Shown here: positions 27,776-37,030 of the stretch, in pieces
How the letters are laid out: each line of letters starts with the position of its first letter
Position numbering within the stretch: the stretch's first letter is position 1
Assembly (NCBI RefSeq): GCF_029379315.1
Contig: NZ_JAQYWQ010000046.1
Location: 1-48,196, forward strand
Length of the DNA: 48,196 nt
Source: Nostoc sp. S13
GTDB lineage: Bacteria > Cyanobacteriota > Cyanobacteriia > Cyanobacteriales > Nostocaceae
Direction: 5' to 3'
Made by a program: the position numbers and the translations under genes
Notes under the pieces: generated by a model
Seen by the model: the letters and a program-made list of their open reading frames with translations, nothing else
Told to the model about the DNA's origin: nothing
Database searches by the model: none

Positions 27776-28876
27776 TTAAACTTGATAAGTCTGCTTTATT
27801 ACCTCTTCGATTGAACTTAGGCGATGAAACATTTCTATTAGTTCATGGGATCTTGTTTTTCGCTTCGCCAGCAGCACTTTTAACGGCGTTAAATAATCAA
27901 CATCTGGGTCATTTCCCAAGGCAACCTCGGCTGCTTGCAAGACTTTTGTCGCATTGCCAAAGATAGCCTCGTTGTCAAACCCTTCTTTTGCAGAAAGTTG
28001 ATGTAATGCTGCATCGGGTACAGTTGCTCTACCTCGCAAGGTTTCATCTAACACCAAACCTTTGAATAATGTCAGCAAAGCTGCATAGATGAAAAAATCA
28101 TCACAACTATCACAAGCTTTAAATTCAATGCGTCCCACTTCAGCCGGAATGCGGGCAATTTTTGTCAAGGAAGGTATGCTATTAATCAGTTGTTCCTGTT
28201 CCTGAATAAAAACCAGAACTGCTGGTCTTTTTCCGGTTCTGATAAACGTTCGTACCGATAGCCCATCCCATAAACCTCCGTTATAAAAAGGGGAACTATA
28301 ACTAAAAGGGACGATATAGGGGCTGTAATAAGTTAACTTTCTGCCAATATCAATCACATCTTCAGTAGACATATTTGCCACTGAAATATTTAAATCTGGC
28401 CCGTATGTCACCATGTGAATATTAGCAGTTTGTTCGTCAGGATAAGCCTGTAGCTGTTTGATTTCATAATCGTTTAATGGGGGTTGAGGTTCAAAAACCG
28501 GATTGTAGGGATTAAAACTGACTAAAACTGGTGATAAATCAAAGTTAGCAGCAACCTCACGTAGCAAGTGAAAACTTTCTGATAATTCAGTAATAGCGCC
28601 TTGAATATCTGAATGTATAGTTGTTCTAATTTCAATACCTTTGGCATGACAATCTATCACCTTGTCGGAATCAGCAAATCTTTCAAATCCCTCAATATAC
28701 CATCTCTTCATCTTAATACCCGCATCCCCGACTCGTAGTTGAGGATAGTCACTGGGGTATATAGGTAGCCTTTCAATAATTTGATTGAAATCAGCAAATT
28801 TTGTGTGGGTAAAATCAGCAAACTTTCCTTTTTTGTTGAGGAAAGCAACTTCATGCTCAATACCAAAGAAAAACAT
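27776..28876 (-). CDS. Glutamate-cysteine ligase (GCS2) family protein
   Basis: 366 aa, ATP-grasp-like carboxylate-amine ligase fold of the GCS2 type: GIEHEVAFL at the N-terminus (glutamate-binding Glu pair), EIRTTIHSD, NPYNPVFEPQP, and RIEFKACDSCDDF. GCS2 proteins link glutamate to an amine or thiol; the classical cyanobacterial glutathione GshA looks different, so this may be a paralogue with another acceptor. ATG 28,874-28,876 has AAGG upstream. Monocistronic. Confidence 0.78.
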   Translation of the reverse strand: MFFFGIEHEVAFLNKKGKFADFTHTKFADFNQIIERLPIYPSDYPQLRVGDAGIKMKRWYIEGFERFADSDKVIDCHAKGIEIRTTIHSDIQGAITELSESFHLLREVAANFDLSPVLVSFNPYNPVFEPQPPLNDYEIKQLQAYPDEQTANIHMVTYGPDLNISVANMSTEDVIDIGRKLTYYSPYIVPFSYSSPFYNGGLWDGLSVRTFIRTGKRPAVLVFIQEQEQLINSIPSLTKIARIPAEVGRIEFKACDSCDDFFIYAALLTLFKGLVLDETLRGRATVPDAALHQLSAKEGFDNEAIFGNATKVLQAAEVALGNDPDVDYLTPLKVLLAKRKTRSHELIEMFHRLSSIEEVIKQTYQV

Positions 28877-29101
28877 TATTTATACCTTAATTGTTTATTG
28901 AAGTATGTGCGTAGCCATTTATGGAGGATAAGTTTAATTAGAAAAATTCTCAAGATTACTCTCAGATGGATTTTACCCCAAGACCGACTGTTGCGATTTG
29001 AAAACCTCTCTAGTTTATTTTTCTCTGCTGCCCCCACTATCTTCATAGTCACTGGGTAGGGTAGCTTAGTAGTGACTGAGGAAAGCTTGAGACGTGAGTT
29101 T

Positions 29102-29779
29102 ATGACAAGTACCGTTCAATCCCCCTACAGCAGCGAACAGATTGCCGCTTGGTTGCGTGGACTGCTCACCATTGCTTGGGCAGATGGTAATTTTGATGCT
29201 CAAGAACAGGAATTAATTGCCAGTATCACCAAAGATGAATTAGCTCCTAAGATTAAATGCGAGTCACTAGAGGTAATTACGCCAGAAGAATTAGCCGCAG
29301 TGTTGGGTAAAGGTACGCTAGCTGCGGAAAATTTCTTAAGGACAGCGATAATGGTAGCGATCGCAGATGGTACTTATTCTCCCAGTGAAGATCAGGTTTT
29401 GCAACAGTTCTGCCAAGTCTTGGAACAGCCGGAGAATTTACTCCAAGCCCTTCGCCACACCCTAGAACGCCCACAGCAAATTACCCCGACGATCCCCGGC
29501 TCTAGACTTACAAAGCGGCAAATTAATGCATTACACCCCCTGCGTGACTGGCTGGATAGGCTAGATATCCAAGACCCAAGAGTAGCCCGCTTTTTGTGTA
29601 AAATGATTCCCTCCCAGTGTCCCTTTGAGCGGGATGTCACCCTATTTGGACGCAAGATTGTCCACATCCCGCCGATGTGTAAAGTTAACCCGTTGTATGA
29701 GCAGCTGGTGGGCTTACGTTTCCGCGCCCTCTCCTATTTGGCAGATAAATGCGGTGAAGATGTTTCACCATATATTTAG
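29102..29779 (+). CDS. TerB-like domain with Mo-dependent nitrogenase C-terminal domain
   Basis: About 225 aa. Residues 10-120: helical TerB-like domain with two WADGNFDAQEQE / IADGTYSPSEDQ acidic signatures that suggest metal binding. The C-terminal ~85 residues (DWLDRLDIQDPRVARFLCKM... to SYLADKCGED) match the Mo_nitro_C family, first named from a nitrogenase-linked segment and widespread in cyanobacteria. No nitrogenase gene lies nearby and function is unknown. I use ATG 29,102; GTG 29,072 would add ten residues. It precedes obg by 75 bp on the same strand and may share its transcript. Confidence 0.8.
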   Translation: MTSTVQSPYSSEQIAAWLRGLLTIAWADGNFDAQEQELIASITKDELAPKIKCESLEVITPEELAAVLGKGTLAAENFLRTAIMVAIADGTYSPSEDQVLQQFCQVLEQPENLLQALRHTLERPQQITPTIPGSRLTKRQINALHPLRDWLDRLDIQDPRVARFLCKMIPSQCPFERDVTLFGRKIVHIPPMCKVNPLYEQLVGLRFRALSYLADKCGEDVSPYI

Positions 29780-29854
29780 TTAAAGTGATAGAGTGAGGAG
29801 TTATAGTTTTTAACTCCTAATTCCTAACTCCTCACTTTTGACTATTATTTAAGT

Positions 29855-30883
29855 ATGCAATTTATCGACCAAGCAGAAATTGAAGTTGAAGCCGGTAAGG
29901 GCGGCGATGGTATTGTCGCCTTCCGGCGGGAGAAGTACGTGCCGACTGGTGGCCCCTCTGGTGGTAATGGGGGACGAGGCGGTTCGGTATTTTTCCTTGC
30001 CGATGAAAATCTGCAAACCTTGTTGGATTTCAGATACAATCATCGCTTTCAGGCAGAAAAAGGTACTCGTGGCGGCCCTAGTAACTGTACTGGGGCAGGA
30101 GGAAAGGATTTGATCATCGAAGTTCCCTGCGGTACGACCATTTATGATGCTGAAACTGGCGAATTGTTAGGGGATTTAATTGAGCCTAAGCAGACTTTGC
30201 GGATTGCCCAAGGTGGTAAAGGCGGATTGGGAAATCAGCATTTCTTGAGTAACCGTAACCGCGCCCCAGAATACGCCCTTCCAGGATTACCAGGAGAAAT
30301 AAAGCAGCTGCGCCTGGAATTAAAACTTTTGGCAGAAGTGGGGATTATTGGCTTACCAAATGCTGGTAAATCCACTCTAATTTCTTCTTTATCAGCTGCA
30401 CGTCCAAAAATCGCAGACTACCCCTTTACTACCCTGATCCCAAATTTGGGTGTAGTGCGGAAACCTACTGGCGATGGTACTGTTTTCGCCGATATTCCCG
30501 GACTAATTGAGGGAGCAGCCCACGGGGCAGGGCTGGGACATGATTTCTTGCGCCATATCGAGCGCACGCGAGTGCTACTTCACTTGATTGATGCTACTAG
30601 TGATGATGTGGTTAGAGACTATAGCATAATTAAGCAAGAATTACAAGCTTATGGACAGGGTTTAGCAGAACGTCCGCAAATTTTGGCGCTGAACAAAATT
30701 GACGCAGTTGATCGGGAAACAGTGGATTTGGAGGCGTTAGCTACCCAACTTAATCATCTCTCCTACGCCCCGGTTTTTGTGATTTCAGCCGTTACCCGCA
30801 CCGGGTTAGAGCCGATGTTACAGGAAATTTGGGGAATTCTTGACCAAATGAAGGTTCCTGAAGAAGTGGAGGTATTTAGATAA
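29855..30883 (+). CDS. obg: Obg/CgtA GTPase
   Basis: 342 aa. N-terminal Gly-rich Obg fold ([27 protein letters not shown]) then the G domain: Walker A G166-S173 (GLPNAGKS), switch [11 protein letters not shown], and NKID. Obg binds the 50S subunit and links ribosome assembly to stress signalling. Length matches the form without the extra C-terminal domain. The ATG follows a repeat-like spacer (TAACTCCTAATTCC). Confidence 0.96.
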   Translation: MQFIDQAEIEVEAGKGGDGIVAFRREKYVPTGGPSGGNGGRGGSVFFLADENLQTLLDFRYNHRFQAEKGTRGGPSNCTGAGGKDLIIEVPCGTTIYDAETGELLGDLIEPKQTLRIAQGGKGGLGNQHFLSNRNRAPEYALPGLPGEIKQLRLELKLLAEVGIIGLPNAGKSTLISSLSAARPKIADYPFTTLIPNLGVVRKPTGDGTVFADIPGLIEGAAHGAGLGHDFLRHIERTRVLLHLIDATSDDVVRDYSIIKQELQAYGQGLAERPQILALNKIDAVDRETVDLEALATQLNHLSYAPVFVISAVTRTGLEPMLQEIWGILDQMKVPEEVEVFR

Positions 30884-31002
30884 TTACTAATTCGTAATTC
30901 ATAATGGCCCAAGTTTTCAATCTGGCGTTTTTAAACGTGGGTGACTGAAGATTATTGCCTGTTTTCTTTGAATCACGGTAGGAAAGCTCTTAAAATTACG
31001 AA

Positions 31003-33714
31003 TTATGTTGACAGATGCTGAATCAGGGGAATGTTAATCACAAACTCAGCGCCTTGTCCTGGCTGCGAAATACATTCTAAGGAGCCACCATGTCTTTCTG
31101 TAATGATCTGGTAGCTGATGGCAAGTCCCATCCCCGTACCTTTGCCGATGGGCTTGGTGGTAAAGAAGGGGTCAAATAGTTGTTTTTTAACATCTTCTGG
31201 TATTCCCAATCCATTATCGATAATCCTAATTATTACCTGATTTGGCTTTAGTAGTTGGGTACAAATGCGAATTGTCGAAATTGGGCATTGGGCATTGGGC
31301 ATTGGGCACTTGTACTCAGCGTTGCCGTTGGCGCAGCCCCTCGTAGAGAAGTATTGGGCATTGGGAATTGGGTATTGGGTATTGGGTATTGGGTATTGGT
31401 TATTCCCCTTATCTCCCTCTTCTAAAGCATCGATCGCATTTGACAAAATATTCATGAATACTTGGTTTAGCTGCCCAGCGTAACATTCAACCAGTGGTAA
31501 TTGGCCGTATTCTTTGATTATTTCAATTGTCGAGCGCTGGTCATTAGCCTTGAGGCGGCTTTGCAAAATCATCAGAGTGCTGTCGATTCCTTCATGGATA
31601 TCAACAGCTTTCATTTCGGCTTCATCTAAGCGCGAAAAAGTTCGCAGGGAAAGCACAATCTCCCGAATGCGGTCTGCCCCAACGTTCATCGAGTTTAGTA
31701 TTTGTGGCAAGTCTGACTTCAGAAAGTCTAGTTCGATTAGTTCTGCAAAATCCTCAATTTCTGGCACAGGTTGAGGATAATGACTTTGGTAGAGTTGCAA
31801 AAGTGCAAGTAAATCTTGGGTGTATTCTTTGGCAGGGTTGAGGTTGCCATAGATAAAATTGACCGGGTTGTTGATTTCGTGTGCCACTCCTGCGACTAGT
31901 TGACCTAAGCTGGACATCTTTTCACTTTGAATTAACTGAGTCTGGGTGTGTTGAAGTTCGCGGAGTGTTTCTTTGAGGTCTTGGGCTTGTTGTCGAAGTT
32001 GGGCTTCCGACTTTAGCAGGGCTTCCTTGGCTTGTTTGCGTTCTGTAATGTCCCTAGCAACAGCTACCTGACAGAAAGGCTCTCCTGTTTCAGGATGTTT
32101 AACCATAAACAGGCTGCAATCAGTGGGAATTTCTATACCTGTTTGAAAATGTCTATGGCGAAACTCGCCTTGCCAAAAACCATGTTGAGATATTAAAGGA
32201 ATAATTTGCTCTATCAACTCTGCAAAAGCTTCTGGCGAATGAAAATCATCCATAGACTTGGTTTTGGCTGCTTCCAGGCTACTAATTCCCACCATTTTGA
32301 GTCCGGCAGGGTTCACATGCAGAATTTGCCCTGACATTGAAGCAATGCCAATAAAGTCGCTGCTGTTTTCAATCAACGCTACAAATTTTTGCTGTTCCTC
32401 TTCAGCTCGTTTGCGTTCTGTGATTTCTAACACCATTGAGGCAACGCCAATAACTTGGCCATCAGGAGCTACTAACGGGTTGTTATACCACTCACAGACC
32501 ATCGTCCTGCCATCTTTAGTGACATTCTCGTTGACACTAAAACTTCCTCCACGTTGGCTTAACAGGGCACTGATAATCTCATTTACGTGTTTTCTAGCGT
32601 TTTCAGGTACTATGATCTCAAAAGGATTTCCCAGCATTTCCTCTGTGGTGTATCCAAAGATTCTTTCTGCTGCCCGATTCCATGTCTCAACCTGAAAATT
32701 GGTATTCCATTCAATAATTGCTAAAGGTGTTTGTTCAATCACCAACGCCAGTCTTTGCTGTGAAGCCCTAAGTTCTGCCTCTGCTTGCTTGTATTCGCTA
32801 ATGTCGCGAAAATACCAAATCCTACCGTAATAATCTCCTGAAGATGATATCTCACCACAAGCCCCTTGCTCTTTACACACGGGTGCAGAATAGCGCTCAA
32901 AAATCTTTCCAGATTTCAGGAAAATTTCATCACGGCTGCTTTCTTGTGGATGCTGGTAAAGATACTCCACCTTAGCCAGAAATTCGTCTGGATTGATTAG
33001 TTGGTCTAGTACCCATCCCAGGAGTTGGCGATCGTCGCGTGTTTGGAGCAGTGCCGCAGGAATTTGCCATAGCTGAGAGAATTTATGATTGGATGATTCA
33101 ATCGTACGATTTTGATTAATAATCAGAATTCCGTCGATAGAAGCTTCTTGTTGAGCTTGCAGTAAAGCATTAATGCGGTGTAGGTCTGACTCTACTTGCT
33201 GGTCTGGTTTTTTCAGGGTTTCCCGAAGTGCCTCACTCTTTTGCATGAGTTCAGTAAAATCAGTAACTCTACCAGTCACACCCAGAACTTTCCCGGCTTC
33301 ATTCTGTAAAATGATGTCTCGAATACTACCTACCAAAAATTTATTACCAGTCTCATCCTCAAAGCAAGACTTTTTTGTAGAGATGAGATGGGCTATACCC
33401 TGAGCATCGGTAAAAAGATCCTGGTTTTCATTAGTAATATTTGCGGTGAAAACCAGTTCATCTTTTTGTCGGAATACATCAGCTTCTGCTTGAAGAAAAA
33501 AATCATAGTCTGACTTGCCAATTAATTCTTCTCGGCTATGACCGACGAAATCACAGTAGGCATCGTTAAGTAATACCCAACGATGTTGACGGTCTTTGAC
33601 AAAAATTGGATCACAGATGCTATTGATCATTTCATGCAGAAACGCTAGGGAGAAGTTTTGCTGCTCCGTGTTTTGTTTTTGCGCGGGGTTATCTAAGAAT
33701 CTAGGATGGTTCAT
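31003..33714 (-). CDS. Multi-PAS sensor histidine kinase
   Basis: 903 aa, no membrane segment, so a soluble sensor. Four PAS domains at about 25-140, 190-300, 315-435 and 440-560 (one ends in ISEYKQAEAELRAS, another in DITERKQAKEAL), a coiled coil, HisKA with His612 (GVAHEINNP), and HATPase_c with NILSNAIDALEEG, DNGLGIP, GKGTGMGL. Between the N box and the next strand (about 770-812) there is an unusual insertion coding for QYPIPNTQYPIPNAQY and CPMPNAQCPIS. It comes from heptamer repeat DNA (31,276-31,406) and leaves the frame intact. No response regulator is adjacent. Confidence 0.9.
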   Translation of the reverse strand: MNHPRFLDNPAQKQNTEQQNFSLAFLHEMINSICDPIFVKDRQHRWVLLNDAYCDFVGHSREELIGKSDYDFFLQAEADVFRQKDELVFTANITNENQDLFTDAQGIAHLISTKKSCFEDETGNKFLVGSIRDIILQNEAGKVLGVTGRVTDFTELMQKSEALRETLKKPDQQVESDLHRINALLQAQQEASIDGILIINQNRTIESSNHKFSQLWQIPAALLQTRDDRQLLGWVLDQLINPDEFLAKVEYLYQHPQESSRDEIFLKSGKIFERYSAPVCKEQGACGEISSSGDYYGRIWYFRDISEYKQAEAELRASQQRLALVIEQTPLAIIEWNTNFQVETWNRAAERIFGYTTEEMLGNPFEIIVPENARKHVNEIISALLSQRGGSFSVNENVTKDGRTMVCEWYNNPLVAPDGQVIGVASMVLEITERKRAEEEQQKFVALIENSSDFIGIASMSGQILHVNPAGLKMVGISSLEAAKTKSMDDFHSPEAFAELIEQIIPLISQHGFWQGEFRHRHFQTGIEIPTDCSLFMVKHPETGEPFCQVAVARDITERKQAKEALLKSEAQLRQQAQDLKETLRELQHTQTQLIQSEKMSSLGQLVAGVAHEINNPVNFIYGNLNPAKEYTQDLLALLQLYQSHYPQPVPEIEDFAELIELDFLKSDLPQILNSMNVGADRIREIVLSLRTFSRLDEAEMKAVDIHEGIDSTLMILQSRLKANDQRSTIEIIKEYGQLPLVECYAGQLNQVFMNILSNAIDALEEGDKGNNQYPIPNTQYPIPNAQYFSTRGCANGNAEYKCPMPNAQCPISTIRICTQLLKPNQVIIRIIDNGLGIPEDVKKQLFDPFFTTKPIGKGTGMGLAISYQIITERHGGSLECISQPGQGAEFVINIPLIQHLST
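31276..31406. repeat. STRR insertions inside a histidine kinase gene
   Basis: GGGCATT units (about 31,276-31,307), a dispersed repeat fragment containing CCCTCGTAGAGAAG (31,340-31,352), then GGGTATT units (about 31,365-31,400). The block is a composite of three repeat types within the coding sequence. Confidence 0.85.
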
Positions 33715-34108
33715 ACCCGAATTTATCTCTAAAATTGAGCTAAACAGCTTTTATTTAGCTCCGTGTGGGTCAGCATGAATAATATTTATTATTCCCTGAA
33801 TAAATACGGTTGCAACAACTAAAGCAATCTCTAACTTTTGGTGTTTCCAGGGGACTGGGGACTAGAAAGATTTTGTTCTCTGCGGGAACAAAGACGCACT
33901 AGCGATGCCTGCGGTGGTCACTGAGCTTGCCGTACCCCAGCTACGCGCAGGGTCTTGTAGAGAAGTGCGGGCTGTTCGGCGTCGCATTCATCAACTGTGG
34001 CGCGGCTTTTTTTGATTAGCATGATTGATACAAATGCTTAAAAGCCTTGCTTGCTCGTAAAAAAACGGAGTTAAACTAGAACCACAGGGTAACAATCAGA
34101 AGAATATT
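33715..34108. other. Non-coding stretch between divergent genes
   Basis: GC-rich repeat mosaic at about 33,880-33,990 (with CGTACCCCAGCTACGCGCAG) and AT-rich flanks. No gene seen. Confidence 0.45.
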
Positions 34109-34714
34109 ATGATGAGCGATCGCGACTATACATTAATCATTGACAAAAGCGGTAGTATGTCCACACCCGACCAAGTGGGTGGTAGAAGTAGATGGGAGAT
34201 CGCCCAAGAGTCTACTCTCGCCTTGGCAAGAAAGGCCGAACAGTTTGACCCCGATGGGATCACTGTTTACTTGTTTTCCGGTAGATTTAAACGCTACGAT
34301 GATGTCACTTCAGCCAAAGTCGCACAGATATTTCTCGAAAATGACCCTTCTGGGACGACAAACTTAGCAGGTGTACTTCAGGATGCCCTAAATAATTACT
34401 TTCAACGCAAAGCTGCCCGTAAAAGCAAGCCAAACGGAGAGACAATTTTAGTCATTACTGATGGTGAACCAGACGATCGCAAAGCTGTGTTTGAAGTGAT
34501 CATTCATGCTACTCGCCAGATGGAACGTGATGAAGAATTAGGAATTTCGATCATTCAAGTCGGTTCAGATGCCCAAGCAACTAAGTTCCTCAAAGCTTTG
34601 GATGACCAGTTGCAAAGTGTCGGCGCTAAATTTGATATTTGCGATACCGTCACTTTAGACGACTTAGAAGAAATGAGCCTTGTAGATGTATTGACGAACG
34701 CAATCACTGACTAA
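34109..34714 (+). CDS. VWA domain protein, copy 1
   Basis: 201 aa, essentially one von Willebrand A domain. Metal-ion-dependent adhesion site residues: Asp12, Ser14, Ser16 (DKSGS), Thr83/Thr84 (SGTTN) and Asp118 (ITDGEPDD). Lacks signal peptide. Such soluble VWA proteins usually scaffold protein complexes. The next gene is a close paralogue of equal length, so this is a tandem duplication. Confidence 0.88.
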   Translation: MMSDRDYTLIIDKSGSMSTPDQVGGRSRWEIAQESTLALARKAEQFDPDGITVYLFSGRFKRYDDVTSAKVAQIFLENDPSGTTNLAGVLQDALNNYFQRKAARKSKPNGETILVITDGEPDDRKAVFEVIIHATRQMERDEELGISIIQVGSDAQATKFLKALDDQLQSVGAKFDICDTVTLDDLEEMSLVDVLTNAITD

Positions 34715-34965
34715 TGTGTTAATCACCCATAGTCCAATAAGCAATTTTAGATTTTAAATTTTGGATTGAAGGATTCAAAATTAAAACCTGGTTTAAGAGC
34801 AACTAGTTTCAACTAGGGAAAAATCCTAAATCCCAAATTCCTTTACCAATACCTACCTTTAGGTTAACGGTTAATCTTAAATCTCAAATCGTTCGACTGA
34901 GCGTAGCGTTCCGTAGGAAAGTCCAAAATCCAAAATTGATTGACTCTTAACTGGAGAATTGAATA

Positions 34966-35571
34966 ATGCTAGAAAATCGTGACTATACCTTAATTATCGA
35001 CAAAAGCGGTAGCATGGCCACCCAAGATCAAAAGGGTGGTAGAAGCAGATGGGTTGCAGCACAGGAATCTACTTTAGCTTTAGCTAGTAAGTGTGAGCAA
35101 TTTGACCCAGATGGCATCACTATCTATGTATTTTCTGGTAAATTTAAGCGATACGAAAATGTGACATCCAACATAGTAGGCCAAATTTTTCGAGAAAATG
35201 ATCCCTCTGGTACAACTGATTTAGCAGGTGTGTTAAAACACGCAACTGATGATTACTTACAACGGAAAGCAGCCGGTCAAACAAAGCCAAATGGTGAAAC
35301 AATTTTAGTGGTTACTGATGGTGAACCGGACGATCGCAAAGCAGTAATGAAGGTGATTATTGAAGCTTCTCGCCGTATAGATCGGGATGAAGAATTAGCT
35401 ATTTCCTTCATTCAAGTCGGTACAGATCCGCAAGCTACCCGCTTTCTCAAAGTTTTAGACGATGAACTCCAAAGTGCTGGTGCTAAGTTTGATATTTGTG
35501 ACACAATTACTATGGAAGATATGGAAGATTTGAGTCTATCGGAAGTGCTACTCAATGCCATTAATGACTAG
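34966..35571 (+). CDS. VWA domain protein, copy 2
   Basis: 201 aa, paralogue of the gene 251 bp upstream: same DKSGSM, SGTTDLAGVL and VTDGEPDDRKA motifs and the same C-terminal IQVG...CDTIT blocks. ATG 34,966 has GGAG nine bases upstream. Followed by the Slr1339-type gene after 28 bp, so probably co-transcribed. Confidence 0.9.
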   Translation: MLENRDYTLIIDKSGSMATQDQKGGRSRWVAAQESTLALASKCEQFDPDGITIYVFSGKFKRYENVTSNIVGQIFRENDPSGTTDLAGVLKHATDDYLQRKAAGQTKPNGETILVVTDGEPDDRKAVMKVIIEASRRIDRDEELAISFIQVGTDPQATRFLKVLDDELQSAGAKFDICDTITMEDMEDLSLSEVLLNAIND

Positions 35572-35599
35572 CTATACTATATTATTAGGAATTACAAAA

Positions 35600-35995
35600 A
35601 TGGATTCCATTGATCAGCTGTTAGCTGAACTCCAAACTGAATACAAAGAAGTACAACCTCAACAGCAGCAGTCAAAATCAGCCACAGCCAAATCGTTTAT
35701 TCCACCATCGCCCAAGTCGGCATCTTTAATAGATAACCTTTTGGCAGAAGTTCAGGCTGATTTTGCAGAACAGGATGCTGCTATTGAGTTAAAAAGACAG
35801 CAAGAACTAGAACAGGAACGAATTCGACAAGAACAACTCAAAGCCAAACGAGTAGAGGTTTTGAAAGTGCAGGCAAAAGAATGGTTAGTCAAACTAGATC
35901 CACTTTCATCCGAAGGACTTTGGTTTGAAAGGTTTGCTGAAAGTTACTCCTCCAAATTAGAGGCAGCGATTGAATATTTAAGAAGCAATGAATAA
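35600..35995 (+). CDS. Slr1339-type salt-stress protein family member
   Basis: 131 aa from ATG 35,600 (AGGA about 10-14 bases upstream); the frame also stays open to 35,555, inside the VWA gene. MDSIDQLLAELQ start, Gln-rich and Ser-rich linker, long charged coiled coil (DAAIELKRQQELEQERIRQEQ) and a C-terminal helical part ending FAESYSSKLEAAIEYL. Resembles proteins annotated as salt stress protein, Slr1339 family. Linked to the VWA pair, it may be their partner (inference). Confidence 0.7.
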   Translation: MDSIDQLLAELQTEYKEVQPQQQQSKSATAKSFIPPSPKSASLIDNLLAEVQADFAEQDAAIELKRQQELEQERIRQEQLKAKRVEVLKVQAKEWLVKLDPLSSEGLWFERFAESYSSKLEAAIEYLRSNE

Positions 35996-36135
35996 AATAA
36001 TTCGTAATTCGTAATGACGCTCTCTACGAGACGCGCAAGGGACGCGGACACAAGAAAGCGTGACGAAGACAGTAATTCAGAATTCGGAGAAATCTGCTAG
36101 CTAAAATTTTAAGTTAGCAATTATTATTTATTACT

Positions 36136-36238
36136 TATAGCAATCCTAAATGAGTTACGAACAAAACGAACCCCGACTTCTTAAAGAAGTCAGGGATCTA
36201 AACCTCTCGGTGTCTGCAAATCAAATATGATTCCTATA
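36136..36238. mobile_element. Small palindromic dispersed element
   Basis: Starts TATAGCAATCCTAAATGA and ends with a degenerate counterpart (TCAAATATGATTCCTATA). A CCCGACTTCTT/AAGAAGTCAGGG hairpin lies inside (36,171-36,196). Same termini as the element at 48,001-48,145. Confidence 0.55.
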
Positions 36239-36241
36239 TCC

Positions 36242-36589
36242 TTAATATTGATGGTGATTTATTCTAGCTAAATGTTGAACAGCCCATTCATGCATAGCAT
36301 AGAGAATTGGTTGCAAAGTTTCTCCTAAAGGTGTTAGAGAATATTCTACCTTGGGTGGAATTTGGGGATAAACTTCTCGATGAATAATACCGTCTTCCTC
36401 CATTTCTCTGAGTTGCTGGGTTAGCATCTTTTGCGTAACTCCAGGTAAAGCCCGTTGCAATTCACCAAACCGTTTGACACCAGTCATTAATTCTCTAATA
36501 ATCAAAACTTTCCAGCGTCCGCCAATCACCTTTAGGGTAGTCTCTACTTCACAAGTCAGTCTGCGATGGTTTTCTGCTTCAGCTTTCAT
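36242..36589 (-). CDS. HxlR family transcriptional regulator
   Basis: 115 aa winged helix. Typical: CEVETTLKVIGGRWKVLIIRELM, RFGELQRALPGVTQKMLTQQLREMEEDGI, VEYSLTPLGETLQPIL. Usually a redox- or aldehyde-responsive dimer controlling a divergent enzyme gene. A perfect AACCTGA-C-TCAGGTT palindrome (36,607-36,621) lies 17 bp upstream of the ATG. Confidence 0.92.
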   Translation of the reverse strand: MKAEAENHRRLTCEVETTLKVIGGRWKVLIIRELMTGVKRFGELQRALPGVTQKMLTQQLREMEEDGIIHREVYPQIPPKVEYSLTPLGETLQPILYAMHEWAVQHLARINHHQY

Positions 36590-36606
36590 AGTTTTTTTGT
36601 AGTCAG

Positions 36607-36621
36607 AACCTGACTCAGGTT
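36607..36621. promoter_or_regulatory. Palindromic candidate HxlR operator
   Basis: AACCTGA-C-TCAGGTT, perfect 7-1-7 palindrome in the 5' region of the HxlR gene, with a second, weaker ACTAG/CTAGT repeat at 36,623-36,641. Placement suits autoregulation. Confidence 0.5.
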
Positions 36622-36648
36622 TACTAGGTAGTACCGCTAGTTATCTGA

Positions 36649-36831
36649 TTATTACTTGTTTTAGGTAATTTATTTTTCGGAAATCACTTTAATAAAGATG
36701 AACTATCTGGGCAGATGTTTGATGATGAGTTAGACCTTGCTTACGCAGTAATTAAGGGTGTTGAAGCTCGGGTAGAAAGAGGAAGCTACAGTACAGAACG
36801 TGTAAAATTTAACTCTGCTTCTCTTGGTTAA
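36649..36831 (+). pseudogene. Possible remnant of the gene divergent from HxlR
   Basis: An open frame follows the TGA at 36,646-36,648. It reads FFGNHFNKDELSGQMFDDEL, then LDLAYAVIKGVEARVERG, and stops at TAA 36,829-36,831. Its composition is protein-like, but the only ATG (36,715) gives 38 residues. It may be the tail of the enzyme gene that HxlR regulators usually face. Family not recognised. Confidence 0.3.
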
Positions 36832-37030
36832 ATTTTCGTTACATAGTTAACGCGATGTGGAACTTATTCTTGGAATCCCTCTCCAAACCTCTTCCCGAAA
36901 GGTCGAGAGGCTTTGATTCTTGCTCCCCTTCCCTGGCAGGGAAGGGTCTGGGGGTTAGGTTTTAAAGAAAGTCGCACACGGCGCATAGTTATTATTTTTC
37001 ATACCCACCTACTTAGTAATCAGGAGAGTG

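Noticed and set aside
28781..29059. 92-codon frame overlapping the start of the GCS2-like gene
   Set aside because: Antisense overlap with a real gene, no ribosome-binding site, composition not protein-like.
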